Notes: a model not told the origin generated them from the letters alone. A DNA stretch of 34,556 bases from an uncultured Lachnospiraceae bacterium (GCA_910588215.1 CAJUQJ010000042.1:1-34556), one strand, 5' to 3'. Counted from the first letter of the stretch, positions 24,727-32,916 are shown. Translations and numbers: made by a program.

Positions 24727-24773
24727 CATCTGCAAAGCAGATATTTGCAAAGCAGATATTTGCTTTGCAGATG
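24727..24773 (+). repeat. Tandem repeat and hairpin between gyrB and gyrA
   Basis: TGCAAAGCAGATATT occurs twice in tandem (24731-24745, 24746-24760). The block is also bounded by a perfect 13-bp inverted repeat, CATCTGCAAAGCA (24727-24739) and TGCTTTGCAGATG (24761-24773). The structure sits 18 bp after the gyrB stop and 28 bp before the chosen gyrA start, so it could act on transcript stability or attenuation. No T run follows. Confidence 0.75.
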
Positions 24774-24800
24774 ATTGTAAGAAAGGAACATTGCTACAGA

Positions 24801-27344
24801 ATGGATGACAGGATTTTTGATAAGATTGAGGAAGTAGATCTTAAGAAGAAAATGGAAGATTCTTACATAGATTATGCTATGAGCGTTATCGCTGCGCGTG
24901 CGCTTCCTGATGTAAGAGACGGTTTGAAGCCGGTACAGCGCCGGGTTCTGTATTCCATGATCGAGTTAAATAACGGTCCGGACAAGCCTCACAGAAAAAG
25001 TGCCCGTATCGTGGGTGATACGATGGGTAAATATCATCCACACGGTGATAGTTCTATTTATGGTGCGCTCGTCAATATGGCACAGGAATGGTCTACCAGA
25101 TATCCTCTTGTCGATGGACACGGGAATTTTGGTTCTGTGGACGGCGACGGTGCGGCAGCCATGCGTTACACGGAAGCAAGGTTGAGTAAGATTTCCATGG
25201 AACTTCTGGCGGATATCAACAAGGATACTGTGGATTTCGTACCGAACTTCGATGATACGGAGAAAGAACCGATCGTATTGCCCAGTCGTTATCCGAATCT
25301 GCTTGTAAATGGTACTTCCGGCATTGCGGTTGGTATGGCTACCAATATACCGCCTCATAATCTGCGGGAAGTAATAAATGCGGTTGTGAAGATCATTGAT
25401 AATAGGGTCAATGAAGACAGAAGTACCGATATGGAAGAACTTCTGGAAATCGTGAAGGCTCCTGATTTTCCTACGGGTGGTATCATACTGGGTACCAGAG
25501 GAGCGGAAGAAGCTTATAGGACAGGACGCGGCAAAGTGAGAGTCCGCGCAGTTACAGATATCGAGACAATGCCTAATGGAAAGAGCCGTATCATTGTAAC
25601 AGAACTTCCTTATATGGTGAATAAAGCTAATCTGATCTTAAAGATCGCGGATCTGGTCAAATTAAAGAAAATCGATGGTATCACTGATCTGAGAGATGAG
25701 ACAAACCGTGAAGGTATGCGGGTCGTGATAGAGCTTCGAAAGGATGCCAATGCCAATGTGATCTTGAATCAATTATATAAGCATACACAGCTGCAGGATT
25801 CCTTTGGCGTGATCATGCTGGCTTTGGTGAACAATGAGCCTAAGGTCATGAATCTTCTTGATATGCTGACACACTATATCAGACATCAGGAAGAGGTTGT
25901 GACCAGAAGGACCAAGTATGATTTGAATAAAGCAGAAGAGAGGGATCATATTTTACAGGGTCTGCTGATCGCTCTGGATCATATCGATGAAGTAATCCAG
26001 ATCATCAGAAGCAGTCAGACAACGTCGATCGCGAAGGAACGGTTGATCGAACGTTTCCAGTTCTCTGATGTACAGGCACAGGCCATTGTTGATATGCGTC
26101 TGCGTGCATTGACAGGTCTGGAGAGAGAGAAACTCGAGAATGAACATAAGGAATTGATGGCTAAGATTGCCGAGTTGAAGGCGATTCTTGCAGATGAGAA
26201 GCTGCTGCTTGGTGTGATCAGAGAAGAAATATTGATCATTTCCGAGAAATACGGGGATGACAGAAGAAGTAAGATTGGGTTTGATGTCTATGACATCAAT
26301 ATGGAGGATTTGATACCGAAGGGAAATACGGTCATTGCCATGACCAGCCTTGGATATGTGAAACGTATGACTGTGGATAATTTTAAGGCTCAGAACCGCG
26401 GCGGCAAGGGCATTAAGGGAATGCAGACGATCGAGGAAGATTATATTGAGGATCTTCTGATGACGTCAACGCATCATTATTTGATGTTCTTTACTAATAT
26501 GGGCCGGGTATACAGGATTAAAGCTTATGAGATTCCGGAAGCAAGCCGCACTGCCAGAGGAATTGCTATTGTCAATATCCTGCAGTTAAATCCGGGTGAG
26601 AAGATATCCGCTATGATACCGATCAAGGATTATGAGGAGAATGAGAACCTTTTCATGGTAACTAAACGCGGTATCGTAAAGAAAACGCCTGTTATGGAAT
26701 TTAGCAACGTCAGGAAAAACGGGCTTGCCGCCATCAGTCTGCGGGAAGATGACGAACTGATCGAAGTGAAAACAACTTCTATGGATACAGAAATATTCCT
26801 CGTGACAAAACTTGGTATGTGTATCCGTTTCAAGGAGACAGATGTGCGTCCTACCGGCAGGAATTCTATGGGAGTAATCGGTATGAATCTGTCTGATGGG
26901 GATGAGATCGTCGGGATGCAGTTGGATCATCAGGGTGATTCTCTTCTGATCGTCTCCGAGAACGGTATGGGTAAACGTACTTATCTGGATGAATTTACGG
27001 TGCAGAAACGTGGCGGTAAGGGTATCAAATGTTATAAGATCACAGAGAAGACCGGGGATGTAGTCGGTGTGAAGGCTGTTGATGATGAGCATGAGATCAT
27101 GATGATCACGACGGAAGGTATCATCATACAGCTTCGTATGGAAGATATCTCTACATTGGGAAGAATCACTTCCGGTGTGAAGATGATCAATCTGGATGAT
27201 AATGTGAAAGTTGCCAGGATCGCGAAGGTAAGAGAGAAGCTCAGTGACGGGCATCATGAAATAGAGAATCTGGATGATATCGTAGATGAATCAGAGGATA
27301 CTAAGAACACTGAGAACGATGAAAATACAGGTAATGAACTATGA
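24801..27344 (+). CDS. gyrA: DNA gyrase subunit A
   Basis: Breakage-reunion subunit of gyrase. It has the N-terminal segment SYIDYAMSVIAARALPDVRDGLKPVQRRVLY and the catalytic Tyr in AAAMRYTEARLSKI. The C-terminal beta-pinwheel carries the GyrA box as QNRGGKG, with weaker repeats such as QKRGGKG. An acidic tail (DDIVDESEDTKNTENDENTG) ends the 847-aa protein. The quinolone region reads HPHGDSSIYGALVNMAQ, with Gly where E. coli has Asp87. I start at ATG 24801 (MDDRIFDKIEEVDL); AAAGGA lies about 13 nt upstream. Its stop overlaps the next gene (ATGA). Confidence 0.97.
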   Translation: MDDRIFDKIEEVDLKKKMEDSYIDYAMSVIAARALPDVRDGLKPVQRRVLYSMIELNNGPDKPHRKSARIVGDTMGKYHPHGDSSIYGALVNMAQEWSTRYPLVDGHGNFGSVDGDGAAAMRYTEARLSKISMELLADINKDTVDFVPNFDDTEKEPIVLPSRYPNLLVNGTSGIAVGMATNIPPHNLREVINAVVKIIDNRVNEDRSTDMEELLEIVKAPDFPTGGIILGTRGAEEAYRTGRGKVRVRAVTDIETMPNGKSRIIVTELPYMVNKANLILKIADLVKLKKIDGITDLRDETNREGMRVVIELRKDANANVILNQLYKHTQLQDSFGVIMLALVNNEPKVMNLLDMLTHYIRHQEEVVTRRTKYDLNKAEERDHILQGLLIALDHIDEVIQIIRSSQTTSIAKERLIERFQFSDVQAQAIVDMRLRALTGLEREKLENEHKELMAKIAELKAILADEKLLLGVIREEILIISEKYGDDRRSKIGFDVYDINMEDLIPKGNTVIAMTSLGYVKRMTVDNFKAQNRGGKGIKGMQTIEEDYIEDLLMTSTHHYLMFFTNMGRVYRIKAYEIPEASRTARGIAIVNILQLNPGEKISAMIPIKDYEENENLFMVTKRGIVKKTPVMEFSNVRKNGLAAISLREDDELIEVKTTSMDTEIFLVTKLGMCIRFKETDVRPTGRNSMGVIGMNLSDGDEIVGMQLDHQGDSLLIVSENGMGKRTYLDEFTVQKRGGKGIKCYKITEKTGDVVGVKAVDDEHEIMMITTEGIIIQLRMEDISTLGRITSGVKMINLDDNVKVARIAKVREKLSDGHHEIENLDDIVDESEDTKNTENDENTGNEL

Positions 27345-28195
27345 AGCTTGCTGTAATAGGGGATATTCATAGTAACCATATCGCATTGGAAACATGTATC
27401 GCACATGCAGTTGACAGAAATGTTGATGAATTCCTTTTTCTTGGGGATTATATCAGCGACTGTCCTTATCCGCAGAGAACAATGAAAGTTATCTACGAGA
27501 TGAAACAGAAATACCGCTGTACTTTTATCCGAGGAAACAGGGAAGATTATATGCTGGATCATAAGAAGAATCCACAGGATAAATGGACCTATTCCTCTGC
27601 CAGTGGTAATCTACTCTATACTTATGAGAATTTGACGAAACGGGATCTGGATTTCTATGAAAGTATGGATATTCAAGGGATATATGAGAGAGAAGGATAT
27701 CCGCCTTTCCGCTATTGTCATGGATCTCTTACGAAGTCAAATGAATTGTTGACGCCGGAAAATGATAAGTTAGAACAGATTATGGCCGCTATGGATGTGG
27801 ATTTGGTCGTCAGCGGACATACCCATATTCAGGAGAGTGCAATCTATGGGTCTAAGAAATTGATCCATCCTGGTTCTGTAGGGGTTCCCTGGTATCATGA
27901 CGGTAAGACACAGTATATGATACTGCATGGGACTGAGTATGGATGGGAAGAAGAGTTTTTTCAGCTGTCTTATGATGTGGATGCCGTGAAGGAAGAATTT
28001 AAGACTTCCGGGATCATGGCAAAGGCGTTATACTGGTCGAAGTTATGTATTCATGTTATAGAGACAGGAAATGACTATACAAGCCCCTGTCTGCTGCTTG
28101 CTATGAAATTATGCAGAGAGGAAGAAGGGGAAGTCAATTGGCCTGATATTTCTGAGAAATATTGGGAAGAGGCGTTCAGGAATTTTGTGAAATAA
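27341..28195 (+). CDS. Calcineurin-like metallophosphoesterase
   Basis: A 284-aa predicted phosphodiesterase/phosphatase with the full set of metal motifs: GDIHSNHIA (D-x-H), FLGDYISD (GD), IRGNRED (GN[RH]E), YCHGS (H) and SGHTHIQES (GHTH). The GSVGVPW segment after GHTH fits the YfcE-like branch. The C-terminal ~90 residues are helical and acidic. It overlaps gyrA by 4 bp (ATGA), so it is translationally coupled to gyrase; that linkage is unusual enough to note, but the substrate cannot be told from sequence. Confidence 0.9.
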   Translation: MKLAVIGDIHSNHIALETCIAHAVDRNVDEFLFLGDYISDCPYPQRTMKVIYEMKQKYRCTFIRGNREDYMLDHKKNPQDKWTYSSASGNLLYTYENLTKRDLDFYESMDIQGIYEREGYPPFRYCHGSLTKSNELLTPENDKLEQIMAAMDVDLVVSGHTHIQESAIYGSKKLIHPGSVGVPWYHDGKTQYMILHGTEYGWEEEFFQLSYDVDAVKEEFKTSGIMAKALYWSKLCIHVIETGNDYTSPCLLLAMKLCREEEGEVNWPDISEKYWEEAFRNFVK

Positions 28196-28226
28196 AATAC
28201 CCCGCAGCTTGCTGCAGGGTATTTTT
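28195..28226. terminator. Bidirectional terminator after the gyrA operon
   Basis: AAATACCC and GGGTATTT pair at the base, with GCAG/CTGC above and loop CTTG. T runs follow on both strands. It separates the phosphoesterase gene from the convergent regulator and resembles the terminal hairpin of the dispersed repeat family. Confidence 0.92.
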
Positions 28227-28234
28227 CAAAGGCA

Positions 28235-29158
28235 TTATGATCTTTTGGAATTGATGACGATCGAAGCGATACCGCAACAGATACCGCCGACAGCAAATAC
28301 TATGATATAAGGCATCCCCCATCCATCGAATACAAAACCGGCTATCAGGTATAAAATTGTGGCAATTAGCATGATACAGCCGCATACAGTTTCTGTCAAA
28401 GAACCCTTTTTATAAGCTTCGGAATTCTTATCATTTAGTTGGTTGTATTGATCAATGTTGTATTTTTCTTTCTGCGTTCCAAAATAAACGATGATAGCAG
28501 TAGCGATTGCAATGATCAGAAAGAAAAAGGACATTTCAAAAGCTTCCAGATATTCATTTCCATCAATCTGTGGAAAGAGAGAATCTAAACCTGAAATCAA
28601 TATGAAATTAATGATATAGAGGGATATTCCTGTTGTTATCATAACGGAAAACTTTTTGTTAAAGTTGTCTATCTCCTCTTCCTGATAGAAATTTACGATG
28701 TATGGATTCTTCTTCTTAAAATCATTGCTGCGAATACCGAATAAAGTTAAGATTGCCACGCCGATCACAAGAAAGATCAAGAATATGATACCGCAGAAAT
28801 CTTCTTTGATCGGTTCGTCTTCAAAGAAATAATTTAAGCCATATACAAGTAATGTAGAGGAAAGGCCCAAAAAGATAAGAGCGATGCCAAGAGAAGTAAA
28901 TTTGCTGAATGCATTATAATGTTTATCATAGTTGGTATTGTCTTCTACATATACCTGACTGACATCTCCCTGTACCAGATCATCCATACTGCAATGGAAT
29001 ACTTTGCATAATTGAAGTAATTTATCCATTTCAGGATAGGAGGAATCAGACTCTCATTTTGATACAGATTGTCTGGAAACATCCAGCTGCTCCGCAAGTT
29101 GTTCTTGTGTGATATTATTTTTCTTTCTTAAAAATTGTAAGTTTTCTCCAAGACTCAT
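28235..29158 (-). pseudogene. XRE-family regulator with membrane domain, in-frame TGA
   Basis: Read from ATG 29158, the protein starts MSLGENLQFLRKKNNITQEQ, LAEQLDVSRQSVSK, then TGA at codon 35 (29054-29056), and continues in the same frame ESDSSYPEMDKLLQLCKVFHCSMDDL. The usual residue there is Trp (VSKWE), so a single TGG-to-TGA change interrupts an otherwise intact 307-codon gene. After the N-terminal helix-turn-helix come a linker and five or six membrane segments in pairs (LGIALIFLGLSSTLLVYGL, IIFLIFLVIGVAILTLFGI, and others to the end), a layout seen in many Clostridial regulators. Without readthrough only a 34-residue peptide is made. Internal initiation at 29029 would give the membrane part alone. 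Confidence 0.85.
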
Positions 29159-29232
29159 GTGAATTCTCCTTTTTCTGTAATGATAAAAATATATCGTATG
29201 TTATTTTAATACCAAGTTTTTTACAAGGTATT

Positions 29233-29273
29233 TTATTCTCGCTAGCAACGAGCCAAGTGGCTGCTTGCAGTGG
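29233..29273 (+). repeat. Dispersed hairpin repeat, partial copy
   Basis: TTATTCTCGCTAGCAACG then AGCCAAGTGGCTGCTTGCAG: the first 40 bases of the repeat family. AGCC/GGCT forms a 4-bp hairpin, with GCAA/TTGC outside it. Confidence 0.8.
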
Positions 29274-29556
29274 AGTATTTGATTGAGTGACAAGAATTGT
29301 AAAGCTGTACCGGTCTGCCTTAACTGTCTCTCATTTTAAGAAAAATGTGATGTAAACTCTATCAATTTCGTGTTGCTTTTAAGTTTTTTTATGGTAAGTT
29401 GCGGTTGCATCCTTATAAAATGCGCGTTTTATGTAAAAATATAATTTTGACATTTGATTTTAAATGGCTTCATGAAAAGGGGATAATATGCTATAGTATC
29501 TAAGAAGATATTACCACTTCAAATATACCATAAATTCATAAAAATCATATGTTATT

Positions 29557-29643
29557 TATTCCCGCGAACAACGAGCCAGGTATCTGCTTGCAGCGGGGTC
29601 TTGTCCTCAGCGTAAAACGCTTCGGAATACGCTTCGGAATGGA
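29557..29643 (+). repeat. Dispersed repeat joined to the leader unit
   Basis: The repeat head (TTATTCCCGCGAACAACG, AGCCAGGTATCTGCTTGCAG) is followed by CGGGGTCTTGTCCTCAGCG, then TAAAACGCTTCGGAAT and a second, partial duplication CGCTTCGGAATGGAG. The leader part matches 21415-21445 before the S4 gene. Here it supplies the GGAG ribosome binding site of the next gene. Confidence 0.75.
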
Positions 29644-29650
29644 GAAAAAT

Positions 29651-30037
29651 ATGAGAAAACAGATTGAAGGACAGATAAATCTTTTTGATTATATATCAGC
29701 GGAAGATAAGAAGATTAGTGATGGTAATTTAATAAAAGAAAGAAATGTAGATATCTCAGAAAGATCTGATTGCATAAATCCGGAAGTTGATCATAATAAT
29801 AAAGATGAAATATCTTTATTCGCACAATGTGTGTCCTGCTGGTGCAGTACTTGCAGACATAATGCAGAGGGCAGGGCAGTTCCCCGTGATTTTGCAGGAA
29901 TAAAGAAGCCCTGTCCCTCTTGTGATTTCTGTATCAGCCAGAATAAAGCAGAAATCTGTGAGATAGATTCTTATGATAAAGGATGTAAACTGCGGGCAGA
30001 AGAAGAAGGTATCCATCCATTTAATGAATTAATTTGA
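29651..30037 (+). CDS. Cys-rich small protein, function unknown
   Basis: A 128-aa soluble protein starting MRKQIEGQINLFDYISAEDK; GGAG is 6 nt upstream. After a charged middle it carries a dense Cys cluster: QCVSCWCSTCRHNAEGRAVP, then KPCPSCDFCISQNKAEICEI and a last Cys in KGCKL. With ten Cys in about 70 residues, it probably binds zinc or an iron-sulfur cluster. The 'GQINLFDY' start resembles short proteins I recall from Clostridial phage or plasmid-like regions, but I cannot assign a family. Its upstream region is made of repeats, and a repeat/terminator block lies downstream. Confidence 0.7.
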   Translation: MRKQIEGQINLFDYISAEDKKISDGNLIKERNVDISERSDCINPEVDHNNKDEISLFAQCVSCWCSTCRHNAEGRAVPRDFAGIKKPCPSCDFCISQNKAEICEIDSYDKGCKLRAEEEGIHPFNELI

Positions 30038-30048
30038 TTGCTTTGATC

Positions 30049-30175
30049 TTTATTCCCGCGAGCAACGAGCCAAGTGGCTGCTTGCAGACATTTGGCGACT
30101 GCCGCGAGGGTCAAATACCCCGCTGCTCTGCAGCGCTGCAAGTTTGATACCCCGTTGCTTGCAGCGGGGTCTTTG
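30049..30175 (+). repeat. Dispersed hairpin repeat, longest copy, ending in a terminator
   Basis: The fullest copy reads TATTCCCGCGAGCAACGAGC, CAAGTGGCTGCTTGCAGACA, TTTGGCGACTGCCGCGAGGG and TCAAATACCCCGCTGCT, then a duplicated tail ending with the hairpin ACCCCGTTGC..GCAGCGGGGT and TCTTT. GGGT/ACCC, GCTGC/GCAGC and AGCC/GGCT stems are all visible. It lies between convergent genes and probably terminates both. Confidence 0.85.
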
Positions 30176-30178
30176 ATT

Positions 30179-30781
30179 CTATGATATTTTCTCGAAATCT
30201 TCTATACCGTGTTTACACCAGGGGCAGATAAAATCAGGAGGAAGTTCTTCACCTTCATAGACATATCCGCAGACGACACATCGCCAGCCTTTGACAGAAG
30301 TATTTTCTGGTTTCGGCTTGACATATTCATGATAGAAAGAATATGTCATGGCTTTTTCACCGGAAAGAACATCACAATCCGATACAGATGCCAGGAAAAG
30401 CATATGTGTTCCCAGATCATAACTGTTTATTACCTTGCAATCCAAATAAGCGGTCACATGTTCTGTAAGGTAAGGAAGTTCTTGAGCTGTCATGGAGAAA
30501 GGTATATCCACAAATTTATCTACATTACTTCCACTTTGAAATCCAAAATGTTGGAATAAGGAAAAAGGCGCTGTCTCAGAAAGAATAGAGACAGAGAGAA
30601 TCCCGGATTTCCGGATCAGATCGCAAGTCAGGTTTTTTTTATTGATGGCAACGACGATCTGTTTGGGGTCGTCTGTTACCTGAGTGACTGTGTTGATGAT
30701 ACAGCCATTCATTTTTTTATCATATTTTGTGGATACGACATACAGGCCGTAGGATAACTGAAAGAGTGCTTTTGCATTCAT
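30179..30781 (-). CDS. Flavin reductase-rubredoxin fusion (Hrb-type)
   Basis: A 200-aa two-domain redox protein. Residues 1 to about 155 are a flavin-reductase-like FMN-binding split barrel (YGLYVVSTKYDKKMNGCIIN, SVSILSETAPFSLFQHFG, GTHMLFLASVSD). Residues about 165-200 are a rubredoxin domain with two knuckles, RCVVCGYVYEGEELPPDF and CPWCKHG, supplying four Cys for one iron. This matches high-molecular-weight rubredoxins of anaerobes. Those pass electrons from NAD(P)H-linked partners to oxygen- or NO-reducing flavodiiron proteins; that role here is inference. The second knuckle has Lys after the Cys, where Gly is usual. AAAGGAA precedes the ATG. Confidence 0.92.
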   Translation of the reverse strand: MNAKALFQLSYGLYVVSTKYDKKMNGCIINTVTQVTDDPKQIVVAINKKNLTCDLIRKSGILSVSILSETAPFSLFQHFGFQSGSNVDKFVDIPFSMTAQELPYLTEHVTAYLDCKVINSYDLGTHMLFLASVSDCDVLSGEKAMTYSFYHEYVKPKPENTSVKGWRCVVCGYVYEGEELPPDFICPWCKHGIEDFEKIS

Positions 30782-30907
30782 GAAAATATTTGATTCCTTT
30801 CCTTATAAATATAGAACAGTAATGAACTGTTAACAGTATGTGTAGAAAATTCTGAAGTATACAGGAAAATATTCCGGATTCACGAGTTTACAGAGCAAAT
30901 ATATTCA

Positions 30908-31825
30908 TTATATGGTTGTGATCTTAGAATACATATCTGCAAAAATAGGATTACGCTCAACATACTCAACTGTACGGATAGGATGACGGGTTTGGTCACA
31001 GCTCCAATTACCTTCATAACTGACAATAGGTGAAGGTACGATAAGAGAAGGAGCCCAATCCGAATTGATAAGCCAGGCAACGGCAGCGACATCAAACAGT
31101 TCCTTTGCATAACCAAAGTGATTTTCCCGATAGCCGTTGTATAATTCGATAAGTGCGTCGCATAATTCGGATTTTCCGCCAATGTGGAACTTCAGATCTT
31201 CTATGGTGGTGAGCATATGGCTTGTAACGCCGCGGCATGGAAGCTGTATTACAGGAGCTCCACAATCGAAGATGATGCGGCTTGCGGCAATATCCTGGAA
31301 TAGATTAAATTCATGTGTATCCCGCCAATAAAGAGGGTTCCCTCCCAACCATACAATGACAATACGGTCTATGATAGTTGGATCCATTAAGATTGCAGAA
31401 GCTATATTCGTTATGGCAGCAATCGCAACTACATACAAAGGATGCTCCGGAGAATATTTTTGTGAGCGGGAAATAAGATCTCTTACTGCTTCACTTTCCT
31501 CAGGAGTATCTTCATTTGTCAGAAAATGCTTAGAACCTCTGTAAATGGACCCTTCAAAGGGAGTCTTTAACATTTTTGTGAGGCGGATTATTTCATCATA
31601 ACTTCTATACATGCCGTCTTCCGGACCGTTTGAACGGTCATTATGGAAGGGAGCAGCATAAATAGCTTTAACATTTAGTTTGTCAGGGGACGCCAGAGCA
31701 TAAGCCAGGGCAAATTGATCATCAACTTCGTTATAGGTATCTGTATCCAATACCATATCTATTTTTCCCTGAGGCGGGGAAAGCCTCCTCAGAAGATCGG
31801 AATGATCAGAATGTTTAAATTTCAT
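30908..31825 (-). CDS. Inosine-uridine preferring nucleoside hydrolase family protein
   Basis: A 305-aa member of the calcium-dependent N-ribohydrolase family, which splits nucleosides into base and ribose. The metal-binding N-terminal motif reads VLDTDTYNEVDDQFALAYAL, three residues longer than the usual DTDPGxDDAxAL. Family strands AIAAITNIASAIL and IVWLGGNPLYW follow, and the later metal-site region is EFNLFQDIAASRIIF. The C-terminal segment that normally reads HDPLAVA is FDVAAVAWLI, so the catalytic His is not conserved. This suggests a different substrate from classical purine or uridine hydrolases. Its start overlaps the end of the upstream lacI-type gene by 4 bp, so it is co-transcribed with its likely regulator. 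Confidence 0.88.
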   Translation of the reverse strand: MKFKHSDHSDLLRRLSPPQGKIDMVLDTDTYNEVDDQFALAYALASPDKLNVKAIYAAPFHNDRSNGPEDGMYRSYDEIIRLTKMLKTPFEGSIYRGSKHFLTNEDTPEESEAVRDLISRSQKYSPEHPLYVVAIAAITNIASAILMDPTIIDRIVIVWLGGNPLYWRDTHEFNLFQDIAASRIIFDCGAPVIQLPCRGVTSHMLTTIEDLKFHIGGKSELCDALIELYNGYRENHFGYAKELFDVAAVAWLINSDWAPSLIVPSPIVSYEGNWSCDQTRHPIRTVEYVERNPIFADMYSKITTI

Positions 31826-32853
31826 GATAAGTAACTCCTTTCAAAATTTTTAACACTGGTTCTTTCAATCAATATTGGACTGAGGATAACGGACTTTGAT
31901 CCTTTTCTTTTGCCGTTTTTCTGTTCAGAGATCATTTCCAGCGCAGTGATTCCAATCTGCTCAGGCTGCAGATCTATTGTTGTCAAAGGCGGTGTACTGA
32001 GTGCCGACAGCGTATTGTCAAATCCGATCAGAGAGATATCTTCAGGGACACGCAGATTATGTTCATGCAGAACTTGAAGGATTCCACAGGCCAGTACATC
32101 AGATGTAACAAGCAGTGCAGAGGGCAGGGTGGCAGCGGATAAGATACGTTCCATAGCCATTCTGCCGTCATTGGCAGTATAATCATCTGTCAAAATAGTC
32201 CATTCCTTACGGATTGGCAGATTATTTTGCCGCATCACATCAATATATCCGTTGAGACGTTGATTCTCTACTTCTCTCTTTTGCGGTTCTCGTCCGATAA
32301 ATCCGATGTCTTTATGGCCATTCTTGATAAAATTATGGATGGCAAGAGAGGAAGCCTGATGATTGTCAAAAAGGATGGCATCAACAATCGGCAGGGAGCA
32401 GGGACGTTCGATCATAACTACGGGAATCCCACGGGAACAAACCATATTGATGGTATCATCATCGATCGCAGTCATGGTGGTAATAACGATGGCATCGACC
32501 ATCAAGCTGACAAAATTTTCAACCATGGCGCGCTCTTTAAGCGGGTTCATCTGCGTCACAGCGGTCAGTACATTGTAACCGGCATCTTCAGCTGCCTTAT
32601 TGAAGGCATTACCGATACGAGCGAAAAAAGGGTTTTCACTGGATACGGGAAGTATATGTCCGATCAGGTTAGTTTGTTTGCTGCGAAGGCCGCTGGCAAC
32701 CCGATTCGGTACATAAGAAAATTTCTCAAGTGCCTGTTGTACCAGTTTTCTCTTCTCCTCGGAGACATATTTGTCATTACGGATCACCCGCGTGACAGTA
32801 GAAGGAGAAACACCTGCAGCTTTAGCGATGTCTGCAATTTTAACAGTATTCAT
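31822..32853 (-). CDS. LacI-family transcriptional regulator
   Basis: A 343-aa regulator. The N-terminal helix-turn-helix and hinge read VKIADIAKAAGVSPSTVTRVIR, then SYVPNRVASGLRSKQTNLIG with the hinge-helix NxxASGL. A periplasmic-binding-like effector domain follows (LIGHILPVSSENPFFARI, GFIGREPQKREVENQRLNGY, SDVLACGILQVL, ISLIGFDNT, LTTIDLQPEQIG). It is the first gene of a two-gene operon with the nucleoside hydrolase and diverges from the dehydrogenase gene. A ligand derived from a nucleoside or sugar is plausible but not shown. Confidence 0.95.
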   Translation of the reverse strand: MNTVKIADIAKAAGVSPSTVTRVIRNDKYVSEEKRKLVQQALEKFSYVPNRVASGLRSKQTNLIGHILPVSSENPFFARIGNAFNKAAEDAGYNVLTAVTQMNPLKERAMVENFVSLMVDAIVITTMTAIDDDTINMVCSRGIPVVMIERPCSLPIVDAILFDNHQASSLAIHNFIKNGHKDIGFIGREPQKREVENQRLNGYIDVMRQNNLPIRKEWTILTDDYTANDGRMAMERILSAATLPSALLVTSDVLACGILQVLHEHNLRVPEDISLIGFDNTLSALSTPPLTTIDLQPEQIGITALEMISEQKNGKRKGSKSVILSPILIERTSVKNFERSYLS

Positions 32854-32885
32854 ATTTTCCTCTTTTTCCCATTATCACTTTGGTT

Positions 32886-32903
32886 ACGATTTCATAAAGA
32901 ATC
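32886..32903. promoter_or_regulatory. Candidate LacI-type operator 1
   Basis: Contains ACGATTTCATAAAGAATC, with GATT/AATC as inverted half-sites. It lies just downstream of the expected lacI transcription start, a position suited to autorepression. Confidence 0.55.
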
Positions 32904-32916
32904 ATAGTATAATTTT

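Larger units (their letters stand above)
29159..29650. other. Divergent spacer with two repeat copies
   Basis: A 492-bp AT-rich spacer between the regulator and the Cys-rich gene. It holds a partial repeat (29233-29273) and a fuller repeat plus leader unit (29557-29643). A weak promoter-like pair, TTCATG-17-TATAGT, precedes the plus-strand gene near 29472-29500. Nothing else coding is visible. Confidence 0.55.

Noticed and set aside
23989..24750. 253-codon minus-strand frame inside gyrB
   Set aside because: Antisense to gyrB, low-complexity in composition, and without a recognisable domain.
7062..29158. Genome-wide reading of TGA as Trp
   Set aside because: gyrA, dnaA and the S4-domain gene use TGA as their stop, and intact genes encode Trp with TGG. 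The TGA codons lie only in genes with other damage or in a single regulator.
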